Source: Heliocidaris erythrogramma
Lineage: Eukaryota > Echinodermata > Echinoidea > Camarodonta > Echinometridae
Reading direction: 5' to 3'
DNA length: 64,000 bases
Assembly: GCA_025617745.1 (NCBI GenBank)
Contig: CM046853.1
Coordinates: 13,821,323-13,885,322, forward strand
In this document: piece after piece, positions 1-12,000 of the stretch
Layout of the letters: every line of letters begins with the position of its first letter
How positions within the stretch are numbered: the stretch's first letter is position 1
The notes under the pieces: model-generated
What the model saw: only the letters and a program-made list of their open reading frames with translations
Databases searched by the model: none
Told to the model about the DNA's origin: nothing
Made by a program: the position numbers and the translations under genes

Positions 1-2797
1 CCATGTTTTAAGCAACTTAATCACATCCCTTTCTTTCTTTTTGATATACTGTCCAAATTTTGCTTCAAGTTGTGTCCAGAATGAGTGCATATATTCTCCA
101 GTCAAAGTCCATGTTTTCCCTGTTCTTTTCATTAAGAGGCCTTATATTTGATGTGAATCAACTAGCATGGGCAGATCTGATGAAAATAAAGACACTCTGA
201 CCTATTCAAACCAACTAAAATGAGATATGAAAAGCATATGTAAATATTGCAACCAGAACATGATCTTGCTCCAACAAAAAACAAACTGAAATGGAGTGTA
301 GAAAAGCATGAATGATACAGGAATTTGAGTTAGAAATAAGAGCCTCTTACAAAATAGATGTTTAATAAAAAACGCCAAAATATAGTTTCTTTCATAAGCA
401 GCTATTGGTAAAGACAAAACTCCTTTTTATCACACACAGCACACCACCATGTATTGATTTCTTATTATCAAATAATCCTTTGGACAGAGCATGCTGAATT
501 AAAAAAAAAATCTACACTATAGATTTATATTAGATAGATTTTTGATAAGTTCATGGAGAACTATTGGGTCTAAATACAATATTTGCAGGAACTTGTAATT
601 TACATTCAGCTCAATTTACAGATGTATCAATAAAACAAGAATGGTTGTTTTTGGATTTATACGGATGGTGCTCTTCAATCTGTTGGGATAATGAATAACT
701 GCTCACTGCTACAAGGCTTCAAGCTTCAATTTTGTAATAACATTAATATTCTTTCGATAAATAAGATATAGAAAGTTCCTATAATAAAGCACATGCGCAC
801 ATATATACTGAAAAATTCAAACTAAGCATGTGTGAGTAGAACTTGTTTCCTATGTGCAAATATTTCTCTTAATAAATGTCCCAATGCATTAAAGCAATAT
901 GAGTAAGACTTGTCTTAGGACATGAATGAATGAATATAAAAGTATGATATTTAATTGTGTCTATCATGACTTTCAAAATATAGAAATATGCAGGCATTAA
1001 TACTAGAGAAGATGGCACATGTTCGACTTCATAAATTCATGTAGATTGAAATGCCATTGGACATAATGTACATCACAAAATAAGTATGAACCAATACACA
1101 GAATGGATTGGAATTTTGGTCTTGGACTAAAAAAGGGATAAAACAATACAGCATATACAAATTATCTCTTTGAAAATGACATAAATGTGACATCTTCCAA
1201 TGTCTACTTTGACAGCATTTGTTTCCACTTTTTCCAAATCTTAATTTAACTTGAATGTTTTTAACATTCATAGTTTCTCATCAGAAACATGTTTGTTAAG
1301 ATATAACTGTACATAAACATAATCTTGAATTTGTAGCAAACAATTACATAACAATTTAAGAATTCAAGGTCATAATATATGCTCAATATCTCCAGGATAA
1401 CATCATTCAATAGGACAATTTTTTTTCCATCCTTCTCATTCCATAGACATCTCCCTCACCTAAATTCACAAAAATAATCTTGAAACATTGGGGGAATTTG
1501 TCAAAAAATTTTCTTCTCCCAGTCCTTTGTGCAGTAGTGTTTTTCCACTATCACTAACATTAGCATACCAACTGATATTTTATCAATAAATACAAAATTC
1601 AAGATAAATAATCAATCTTCAAAAGTCTGTGCTTGTTGAAAAGAAAGAGAAAAGAAAAGAAAAACAGGGTAAACATACTTCAGGTTTAGTACATTTGTAG
1701 TATTGTATTATCCAGACATCAAAATCCACTATGCGAGTGTGCAACAGAACTGTTTCATGAAATGTAAACATGAATCCTTTTCTTTCATTTCCATTTTGCA
1801 TTTACATAAATCTGTAAAATGTAACTTTCATAATATACAGCTGTATAGTAGCTAAATGCATGAACACGTACATATAACATCATTGCTTTTGTCTTACATT
1901 TTACAAATGCATGGTCGTTACTCAAGGGCACGATACATGACTTGCTTTCAAGATATCATTTGAATAAAGGATTCATAAGTCATTTTGTCATGTAATAATT
2001 CAATAGTAACTAGTTGTGGACTGTCATCACCTGGATGAAAACAAAAAACAAAACAAAAACAAAACAAAGACTGGAACTATCATATTTGAGGTCAGCAACT
2101 GAAGGATATCAAGAGCAGTCCAAAGCACACTGAGCTGGTGTATATTTCAAACAGTTTAAGACATGCTTCATGTAGAAAACAAAACCCAAAACAACCTACC
2201 AGACTCACATCCTTGATTAACAGTGCATTACATGTAACAAAATTCCACAATTTAAAAAAATTGGACATTATCTGTTTCTTTCAAGTCTTTGGTTTTCATT
2301 TGTATCTTTTGTACATTTACAAGAATATGCTTAATTATACTTCTGAACAATAAATGTATTACATAATCTTAAGTTTATGAATGTACAAGTATGAAAAAAA
2401 ATATATTTAAGACTCTTTAACTCACAACTTAAATGACAATTTCAAGATGAAAATTTTGATAAAGTACAGATAACGAAAAAGTGACTCAGTCCCAGAGTTG
2501 ACGACAAGCATACAAAAATAATAAGTACAACACTTACAAGTGGTACAAACAAGACAAACAAGACAAACAAGTTTTTGAAATTCATTAAGATATAATATCT
2601 TTTGAGTACCGCAATAGTTCTGGGTAAACACATAAAATATATATCTATCTATATACCATTTTGACTCTATAACATAAGGGTTTGTTTTTCATGGCCTGCT
2701 TAAGGCTACAAAGGTGATTCAACTTTTCAAGTCAACATGCTTACAAGCTTAGTGTCCTTTGCATCTCAGGGACCATGCACAGCTACAACTCTTCTGT
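1..2797. other. TPRA1 3' UTR and downstream flank
   Basis: AT-rich DNA downstream of the TPRA1 stop codon. I see no conserved exon, tRNA or clear transposon end on either strand; the open frames here are short and without recognisable motifs. The TPRA1 polyadenylation site must lie here, but no single signal stands out. Confidence 0.5.
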
Positions 2798-2860
2798 TGA
2801 GAGCCAGAAGGGCATTAACTCTATTGAAAATGATGAGGTAATGCCCCTCTGGCCCTGAGC
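2798..2860. repeat. Short hairpin repeat, copy 1 (TPRA1 3' UTR)
   Basis: Imperfect inverted repeat of about 25-bp arms (GAGAGCCAGAAGGGCATTAA against its complement near 2834-2860) around a short loop. The same hairpin recurs at 46531-46597 and 58411-58477, so it is a dispersed family. This copy lies in the TPRA1 3' UTR. Confidence 0.6.
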
Positions 2861-2867
2861 AGACAAA

Positions 2868-3099
2868 CTATCCCTTTGTGTCGCCGAGATCATGTGGTAA
2901 AGGTTCTATTTGAGCATTGGTGCTAAAGGAGAGTTGACCTGAGATTGCTGGAGGACTGCCCTGGCCAAACTCAGTGCTATCATAAAGAGACTGGCTCAAT
3001 GTATCATCCCGGCTGACTGAGTAGGGCAAGTGGTGCGCTTCATCGTCATTTTCATCAGGTTGTGAGGCGTATGAAAGCAGGAGTAGTTGCTTAGATGCT
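2868..3099 (-). CDS. TPRA1: TPRA1 coding exon 9 (residues 314-389 and stop, cytoplasmic tail)
   Basis: One base completes Leu313; 76 codons then TAG at 2870-2868. The tail is acidic and Ser-rich: SKQLLLLSYASQPDEN, then LPYSVSRDD (human LPQPYAVARRE) and SLYDSTEFG (human YSSTQFDS). The far C-terminus diverges from the vertebrate one. A short hairpin starts 7 bases after the stop. Confidence 0.88.
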
Positions 3100-6000
3100 C
3101 TGGAGGAAGAAAGTTGTTTAGTTTATGTAACAATGGATTACAGGTATCTACTGCATGTGTAAAGAAAACTGGAAGGAATTCAAGTCTACATTTTCTTTTT
3201 TAAACAAAGGGATATGACTAGAAAAAGGGGACAAATAAATGTCCTGTTATGTCAGCTCTTTCATAATTTTCCAACAATTTTCTTGTAAGAGATTAAAAAC
3301 CCTGACCTTTCTACAGTAAAAATTTAATTAATTCATTTCATCAATGGTAGTAATTACGTTGAATTCTAACTTCCTTTTGCCACATCAGTTTTGCTACAAA
3401 TAAGTATTTAATAGCACAAATCAGATTATATAGGATGCCTTTTTTATATTTAAGAATATATGCTGTACATTTTAAAGTAAAAAGGTAGAGAAGTATCACT
3501 ACTGTTCTTCCAAATACTTGATTTACACTGTTTTTGATCATAATATTTACCCTTATAAAGGTACTTACAAGAAAAAATTATGAAGGAATGTGATGTAAAT
3601 TAAAGGTGCAAAACAGGTAAAGTACAGGAAGGATGTAATGTCCACAAGGCTGTCAAACAAAAGAGAAAAAGTAACATTTGATAAAGTTTGAAAAAAAAGT
3701 ATCATTACAAATAGAAATCAATGTTTTCACACATTCTACTAAAAGAAGATGTAAAGGATTATCTAATTTTTATGGGGAGGCTTTATACTGCTATCTCTAA
3801 CACATAAAATCTATCCGATACAATTTTGAAATTTAATACAAATGAAGAAATCCTGTTTAGAGATAAAAAAATACAGTTAATCAAATCTACATGCAGATGT
3901 AAACACTATTCTGAGTATGTTTGTATGAAGGTCATACTCAAGCAGCAATTGTGATTTAGAGTATTCTCTCATGGTACACAGTCAAATGTCCATTGAGGCC
4001 GTCCAAGGGGAACAGAAAAAGTGGGCATTGAAGACAGGTGACATGCTATAAAACATTCAGGTTTGAAAATATCTATCTATCTATCTATGGATGAACGTTT
4101 CTACTGTAAGAACAAAAACTTCTGTCATGTCTAGACCACTGTCAATAAAATCATACCATATTGCTGGCTGGATGTCATCATAGACTAAACCACTTCCAAT
4201 GGCCTGGCTAAAGTTGAGGAATGCTAGCGATGCTACATAACAGTAAAAAGACCGCTTTGCTGTAATTGAAAAGATGGGTAACACAGTGATAGTATTAATT
4301 CAACTTTTTTTTATCAATGTTTAATATTTTAAAGGTGGTATAGAGTTCTGGAAATGAAAGTGAATCTTCAGAAAAAACATCTACAAGATAATTCTAAACG
4401 CTTTACAATATATCAATATGATGAGGCAAGTGCCAAAATTAACAATTGACCTGTTAGAAATTGAAAATTGAAAATATGATAATCACAACATTCGGTGTTT
4501 TGAATGATAATATCTTACTAATCTCATTACAAATATCACAGTTTAACTGATGGATATACACGTATATCATAACTCTGTAAATGCAGGTTATCATAGGACC
4601 TTCTTACCAGGAAGTTTTGTACTCATTTTGTTCCTTTTGAATGTTGATTCTGATCATGTCAATGGATTTATAGTTTTTTTTATACATCTTTCATATAAGA
4701 CTGTAAAAAATATTTCTATGTCTTTCACCAATTTGCAGTACAAAGAATGAAAATACACTATAATTTAATCCAACATGGTTGTTACTTGATTCTTACAAGT
4801 GTTTTTTAAATGCAATGAATAATTCATGAGATGTTTTCAGGAGGCTATTTAAAAGTAAAATCAGTATTAACTCACCAGGTAGTTGTATTCTATTTTTCAC
4901 TGGCGTATAAGGCAATAAGAAGACAACTACATATGCCTGTGAGAAAATAAAGTAAAACACATGGAAAATGTAAAAATATCATTGAAATATCATGTGATTT
5001 CAACTTTCAAAACTTCATAACTTTCTTATCATTTGTCTGATTTTTCTGAAACTTTACAAATGTAAAAATATTAGTGAAATATCATGTGATTTCAACTTTC
5101 AAAACTTCATAACTTTCTTATCATTTGTCTAATTTTTCTGAAACTTTACAAATGTAAAAATATTAGTGAAATATCATGTGATTTCAACTTTCAAAACTTC
5201 ATAACTTTCTTATCATTTGTCTGATTTTTCTGAAAATCTACATATTTTTCTGCTTCCACCGAAGCCAGCTTCGATGAAGAGAATAATCCCCTTTAACATC
5301 AATAGATAGATTTTAGTATTTAACATCTTTCATTAACCCGACACCCCGCTGCGCCCCATAGTTTCGTGTGTGAGCTCTTTTGCTTATAACACTTCGAAGT
5401 TCCTAGCCGACATCCTCGCTCCTTTAATCGGTTCTAACGGACATGCTGTCCACAATTCCGCGTCGTTTGTTTATTTCTTGCGCAGCGAAACCATACAAGA
5501 TCATGAGGTTATGGTTTCTTTTGATGTGGTATCATTGTTCACCAACGACCCATCAGCGCCGCATATGATGTCGCACTCTGCAGGCTTGATTCCGACAATA
5601 GTTTACCCGAGCGCACTCGGCTATCTCCGGCTAAGATAGCTGAACTTTTGAAGTTCTTGTTGCAATCTACCTATTTCATGTACAATAGTTGCTTCTATGA
5701 AAGCAAGGAGCAGCCATGGGCAGTCCAGTTTCCGCAGTGATCGCCGATCTCTTCATGGAGTCCTTTGAGGAACACACGCTGAAGACCTGCCCACCCGATT
5801 GTGTTCCTAGGGTATGGAGGCAATATGTCAATGATACTTTTATCATTACTCATAGATCGTCCGCCAATGATCTGCTTAAGCACATGAACTCGCAACGGCC
5901 TTCCATTCGTTTCACTATGGAGATGGAATGCAATGGGCGCATTGCCTTTCTCGATACCATGGTGCACCGCGACACCGACGGCCATCTAACTACCACCGTA

Positions 6001-9000
6001 TATAGGAAGCCCACGCACGCCGATCAATACCTAGCTTACGATTCGCATCATCCGAAGTCCGTGAAGCGAGGGGTAGTGAAGTGTCCCTACGACAGAGCTT
6101 CACGCATCGTTAGTAAACCCCATTGCACAGCATCGGAGAAGCAGCACGTCGCCTCAGCTCTCATTTCTAATGCCTATCCTCGCTCGTTTGTGAATCGCGT
6201 CGCCAGGAAGAAGAGGGCTATTTAAATCTACCGTAGTGCTTCCGTTTGTTGATAGCATCTCCCACCTACTCCGCCGACGCTTGGAGAAGCATGGCGTTCG
6301 CGTGGACTTTAAGTCTCACAGCATCCGTAACCAGCTGGTCTATCCGAAATGGGGTTGTTTACAAGATCCCTTGCTCGACTTGTGACAAGGTCTATATTGG
6401 CGAGACAGGTAGGCCTGTTGGGGAACGCATGTAAGAACATCGCCGGATTGTTCGGCTTAGGCGCACCGATAGTTCTGCTGTCGCAGAGCATGCGTGGAAC
6501 TCTGATCATTGCCCTAACTGGGATGAGATCAGCTGCATTGCGCACGACAAGCATTGGTATACGCGCCGAGTTAAGGAAGCGATTCTACATCCGAACAATA
6601 TTAATAGGGATAACGGCATTGACATCCCAGAGGAATGGTTACTAGCCATTCGGCGCTACTCGGCAAACCGGTTGGAACCAGTTAGAGACAGCGCCGCCCC
6701 CGCACCGGCGGGGCCCAACAATGACATCGTGTCCGGTGATTGGCCAGCGGCACCGACCAATCACAGCGCCCGAGTAGAGACAAACAATAGCACGCACCCG
6801 GGCTTCCTGGATCCCCGCCGCTGCGATATAACACGCGTGCAGCGAAGTCTATGCTCATTGCCTGACGAGGACTAGCAGTAGCGGTTGAAACGTCGTAGCT
6901 TTCCTCGTTTGCACATCGTGAGACAACTGATCAACTTTTCGTCTTCATCTTCCTAACCATCTTTCATTAGTTGGTCAATAACATGCAAATCTACGGGGTA
7001 ACACAAATACATCTATGAGTTCGTGTAGGATTCAGTTAAAGAGTGCAAGTCACATGCATGTGTAAGATGCTTACCAGGCAAAATATTGATGAGGTTACAC
7101 ACCAGAAGATCATACCCCCATGGGTAAATATATCATGTTCATTTGGGTCCTCGTAATGTTCATCTGGAAATAAGACCTCTAAACAGCCCTATAAAGGAAT
7201 GAAATTGGAAGAAGAAATATACAGGGAATAATGTTGATACTTAGCTTACTCAATACAAGAGATGAATATGAGTTTACTGTAATAATATTTGCGTTGTTGT
7301 CAAGTTCAGCTTAGTACAAAAACTGTGTGTATTATGTGTCGCTGCTCACAAGGATGGTCTGAAATCATGAAACCGAGTGCCACTATTAAGACAATTTACT
7401 CTGGATGTACATGCACATGTATGTACATAATGTAATATCACTGACAGAAACAATCTACATGTACTATAAGTCAGCTAAAGCAACAGCCATTTATGTATTT
7501 TCAACCAAGAATATTTCATTTTTTTTTGGGGGGGGGGGGAGAGGGTGGGGAGAGGTGGGAGAGGTGGGAGAGGGGGAGAGGGGGGAGAGGTGGGGAGAGG
7601 TGGGAGAGGGGGAGAGGTGGGGAGAGGTGGGGAGAGGTGGGGAGAGGTGGGGAGAGGTGGGAAGAGGTGGGAAGAGGTGGGAGAGGGGGAGAGGGGGAGA
7701 GGGAGAGGGGGAGAGGTGGGGAGAGGGGGAGAGGGGGGAGAGGGGGAGAGGGGGGGAGAGGTGGGGAGAGGTGGGTAGAGGTGGGAGAGGTGGGAGAGGT
7801 GGGAAGAGGGGGAGAGGGGGAGAGGGGGAGAGGGGGAGAGGGGGAGAGGGGGAGAGGTGGGGAGAGGTGGGGAGAGGTGGGAGAGGTGGGGAGAGGTGGG
7901 GAGAGGGGGAGAGGTGGGGAGAGGTGGGAGAGGGGGAGAGGGGGAGAGGGGGAGAGGGGGAGAGGGGGAGAGGTGGGGAGAGGTGGGGAGAGGTGGGGAG
8001 AGGTGGGGAGAGGTGGGGAGAGGTGGGGAGAGGTGGGAGAGGTGGGGAGAGGTGGGGAGAGGTGGGGAGAGGTGGGAGAGGTGGGAGAGGTGGGAGAGGT
8101 GGGAGAGGGGGAGAGGGGGGAGAGGGGGAGAGGTGGGGAGAGGTGGGAGAGGGGGGAGAGGGGGAGAGGGGGAGAGGGGGAGAGGTGGGGAGATGTGGGG
8201 AGAGGTGGGAGAGGTGGGAGAGGGGGAGAGGGGGAGAGGGGGAGAGGGGGAGAGGGGGAGAGGGGGGGAGAGGGGAGAGGTGGGGAGAGGTGGGAGAGGT
8301 GGGAGAGGTGGGAGAGGTGGGAGAGGTGGGAGAGGTGGGAGAGGTGGGAGAGGTGGGAGAGGTGGGAGAGGTGGGAGAGGTGGGAGAGGTGGGAGAGGGG
8401 GAGAGGTGGGGAGAGGTGGGGAGAGGTGGGAGAGGTGGGAGAGGGGGAGAGGGGGAGAGGTGGGGAGAGGTGGGGAGAGGTGGGGAGAGGTGGGAGAGGG
8501 GGAGAGGTGGGGAGAGGTGGGGAGAGGTGGGGAGAGGTGGGGAGAGGTGGGGAGAGGTGGGGAGAGGTGGGGAGAGGTGGGGAGAGGTGGGGAGAGGTGG
8601 GAGAGGTGGGAGAGGTGGGGAGAGGTGGGGAGAGGTGGGAGAGGTGGGAGAGGGGGAGAGGTGGGGAGAGGTGGGGAGAGGTGGGAGAGGTGGGAGAGGG
8701 GGAGAGGGGGAGAGGTGGGGAGAGGTGGGGAGAGGTGGGGAGAGGTGGGAGAGGTGGGAGAGGTGGGAGAGGGGGAGAGGGGGAGAGGGGAGGGGGGGGG
8801 GAGGGGGGGGGAGGTGGGGGGAGAGGTGGGGAGAGGTGGGAGAGGTGGGAGAGGTGGGGAGGTGGGAGAGGTGGGAGAGGTGGGAGAGGTGGGAGAGGTG
8901 GGAGAGGGGAGGGGGAGATGGGGAGAGGTGGGGAGAGGTGGGGAGAGGTGGGGAGAGGTGGGGAGAGGTGGGAGAGGTGGGAGAGGGGGAGAGGGGGAGA

Positions 9001-12000
9001 GGTGGGGAGAGGTGGGGAGAGGTGGGAGAGGTGGGAGAGGGGGAGGGGGAGGGGGAGAGGTGGGGAGAGGAGGGGGAGAGGGGCGAGAGGGGCGAGAGGG
9101 CGAGAGGGGCGAGAGGGGCGAGAGGGGCGAGAGGGGCGAGAGGGGGAGAGGGGGAGAGGGGGACTCATCAATACCAAAACACTACAGTACAGAGAGACAA
9201 TTTAATTGAAGGGGGACAAAAATCACACATGTACATCCACAATAAATCTGAAAATATTTTAGATTTGTGTATTCGTAAGAAAATAATCTGCTAATCTTGC
9301 TGGTTGGTGACATTTCATTCATTTGTGGTCAGCTTTTTTTTCCAGAGTATGGAATCACTGCTTCGATTACACAAAGGCCATACATGTATCTACCACTCTC
9401 TATAGAAATATACATGTATGAGACTCTTGCGATTGATTTACCTGAACAACTGAGTAGCAGAAGGAGATTACACAGGTAATAAGAAGAATGCGTATGATGC
9501 TGGAACGACTATCAAGGTGACTGAATCCTATCCCAAATATCACCACACATAGCTCGATGGAAAGTAGTGCAAATCTCACTGCTAACCACAGAATCTAATC
9601 ACAAAAAAACAAAACACAAAACAAAGTGAGTGTGGTGAGATGAAATGATTCAAACATGTATATGGATTAAGTCATGAAAATATTCTTGGAATATGAATCA
9701 TTGGACTGCTGGTTATCATTGGAATATGAATCATTGGACTGCTGGTTAGTTGAGGGTCGGATGCGGCCAAGATAATGACGTTCTAGTTCTCTTTCTAGAC
9801 AACTCGGAGAAATGATGGTTTTCTTCATCCATTCGCAACTCGCAGCCAACTCCCACGCAGGTGACACGCAGTAACCTCGCAGCGCCCGTATGTCGCTCGT
9901 AATTAGCACGGATCACTTTCAAAGCTCTCACGCGCCACCCACGGGAATCACCCACAGGTCACACGGACTACACGCAAGTAAAATGTAAGTAGCGCGCGTC
10001 CAGCAGGTTAGACGCACGCGAAACTCGCCAAAATTATCCTGCGTGCGGGAAAATCCCTGCACGCAACTAGCCCGCATAGCTTGCCCGGAAAGATGTGACA
10101 GCGTCTGAAGCACATTCTCTGATCTGTGTGTTTTAATATACAGAAATTGGAAGTGCAGTACACTAAAATTGCACACCCTAACATTATAACTAAAATCACA
10201 CCATGATCTATGTCAAGTTTCACTCTCATAATCATGTGACCACAAAGTAATACAACTTTCAATATCTGCATTGGTACAGGAAGTAATTAAATCATACAAA
10301 AAACATTTTATGGTATCACTTCCTACTAGTGCATGTACATTAGGATATGCAACCTTACAACGAATGTGAAATTTCAGAAAATGAAAAATTCTCAATATTT
10401 GAGACAGCCCTAATATCTTTTTTTTCCTTGTTCAGTTCACAAGAATGAAAAATGTGTAATTGTTTATCGGAGCAGTTTTTGGATTTGTTATAGAAAACAA
10501 GAAATCACTTTGGGTAATTCTTATACAATTTTTTTTTCTGACCAATATTATTTTCATACTTTTTTTTAGTTACATGTACATCACCAACAACTATGTACTT
10601 TTTTTTTGCTGTCATATGCAGGGACAACATCCAGAAAGAAGAAAACTTACTGTATCAGTTAAATCTCCTGGCACTGTCGTGGCATCTACAATCATGGACA
10701 CTACAGCTCTGATCACACTTACAATTGTTGCAACAAAGGCCTGTCGGAAGAAGGCAATTAAAAAAATTGCAGGTACGCTGGAAAAATGTGATGTATTCAA
10801 GAGCATACTAAACTACAGAAATTTATACAGTTGACACTTGGTATGCAAAACGCTTCCTTTATTATTCATCTAGAACATTTGTTTTGTCTTTGCCAAACAA
10901 CCACCAACAATATATTTTTTTCACATTTTTAACAAGAGAAAATTGTATGTAGGCTTCAATATGAGATTACAGAGCAACTGAAAACTACTGCAGTTGCTCC
11001 AGGGAAAAATTGACCCAAGCCCCCAATTTCACAAAGCTTTTTCATCAAAGCCCTTCCAACAAATAACTGGGAAGCATCATAAAATAAAACAAATAATTTA
11101 CACAATGACAAAAACATTCTTCTACAGTATATTGCAGCATGGAGTTCATCTGATTTGCCATAAGCTTGTAAAGAAGAGTGAACAAGATACACTAAACTCA
11201 CCATAATATAGAATGTAAAAAAGATTGGTCTATTGGTTTGGCGCAATTTAGCAACTGCAACCTTTGACCTGAGAAGCAGGAAGAGTAGAAAGATGGCATT
11301 GGGAACTAGGAGCATCAAATCCCACACTCTGATACTGTACAAGGATAGACAAAAATATACAATAAAGATATTAATGAATCATTATATAAAATGTCAATTC
11401 GTACTTTTATGACTGAAAATTGAAAAAAGAATATGTATCTGTGATGAATACTTTCCCTTCTACTTTGATTAGATTTAGCATACTTCTAAAAATCAGCCTA
11501 CAACCACAAACTATGGTTTTAAACTGGGTTAGGTTTGACCCTACCACTTTGTGTCCTGGGATTCAAATATATCCCTACTCTTTTCACATCAAAACACAAA
11601 AACAAACAAAACATAAGAAAACTAACAAACAAACAAAACAAACAAAGAATACAAACTAAAAGAATATGCCATTATTTGGCATTATCGTGGAATAAGTCTC
11701 CAGTCCATTCACTGCTGTTTATTTTGTCAGTGCTGAAGACAGCATTCCACTCCCATAGACACACTGAATGAGCGTAGACCTATTCCACGAAACATCCCAT
11801 TATTCTAATATACATGTAAATATTTCAATCTGTAATTGCCTACCATGTTTTATTAATAATAATAATAACAGCTGTTTCTTTTATAGCACCTTACCAGTTA
11901 CAATGTAACCGAGCAAAGCGCTTACAGCATATATTGCTGCCTATAATTATATTGGACCAATAGACCTGTTTACTAAGTGATTCAAATTTATGGATGTTTC

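Larger units (their letters stand above)
5336..6957 (+). mobile_element. Penelope-like retroelement, 5'-truncated and inactive
   Basis: The 3' part of a Penelope-like element inserted in a TPRA1 intron, antisense to the gene. A 12-bp target duplication CATCTTTCATTA flanks it (5324-5335 and 6958-6969). It starts inside the reverse transcriptase (RPIVSCVSSFAYN), keeps the MGSPVSAVIADLFME and FLDTMVHRD blocks, and ends with a GIY-YIG endonuclease (VVYKIPC, VYIGETGRPVGERM). It is broken by frame changes near 5550, 5707, 6223 and 6345 and by a TAA at 6432-6434. The catalytic YVDD box reads YVND. Confidence 0.88.

Noticed and set aside
5695-5985. 96-codon minus-strand frame
   Set aside because: Shadow of the Penelope-like reverse transcriptase on the plus strand.
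7405-9294. Open frames of 450-629 codons on both strands
   Set aside because: Produced by the stop-free purine minisatellite; composition is only Gly/Arg/Glu/Trp/Val or Pro/Ser/Leu/His repeats, open in several frames at once.
10460-10834. 124-codon plus-strand frame
   Set aside because: Antisense shadow of TPRA1 coding exon 3, which has correct splice sites and family match on the minus strand.
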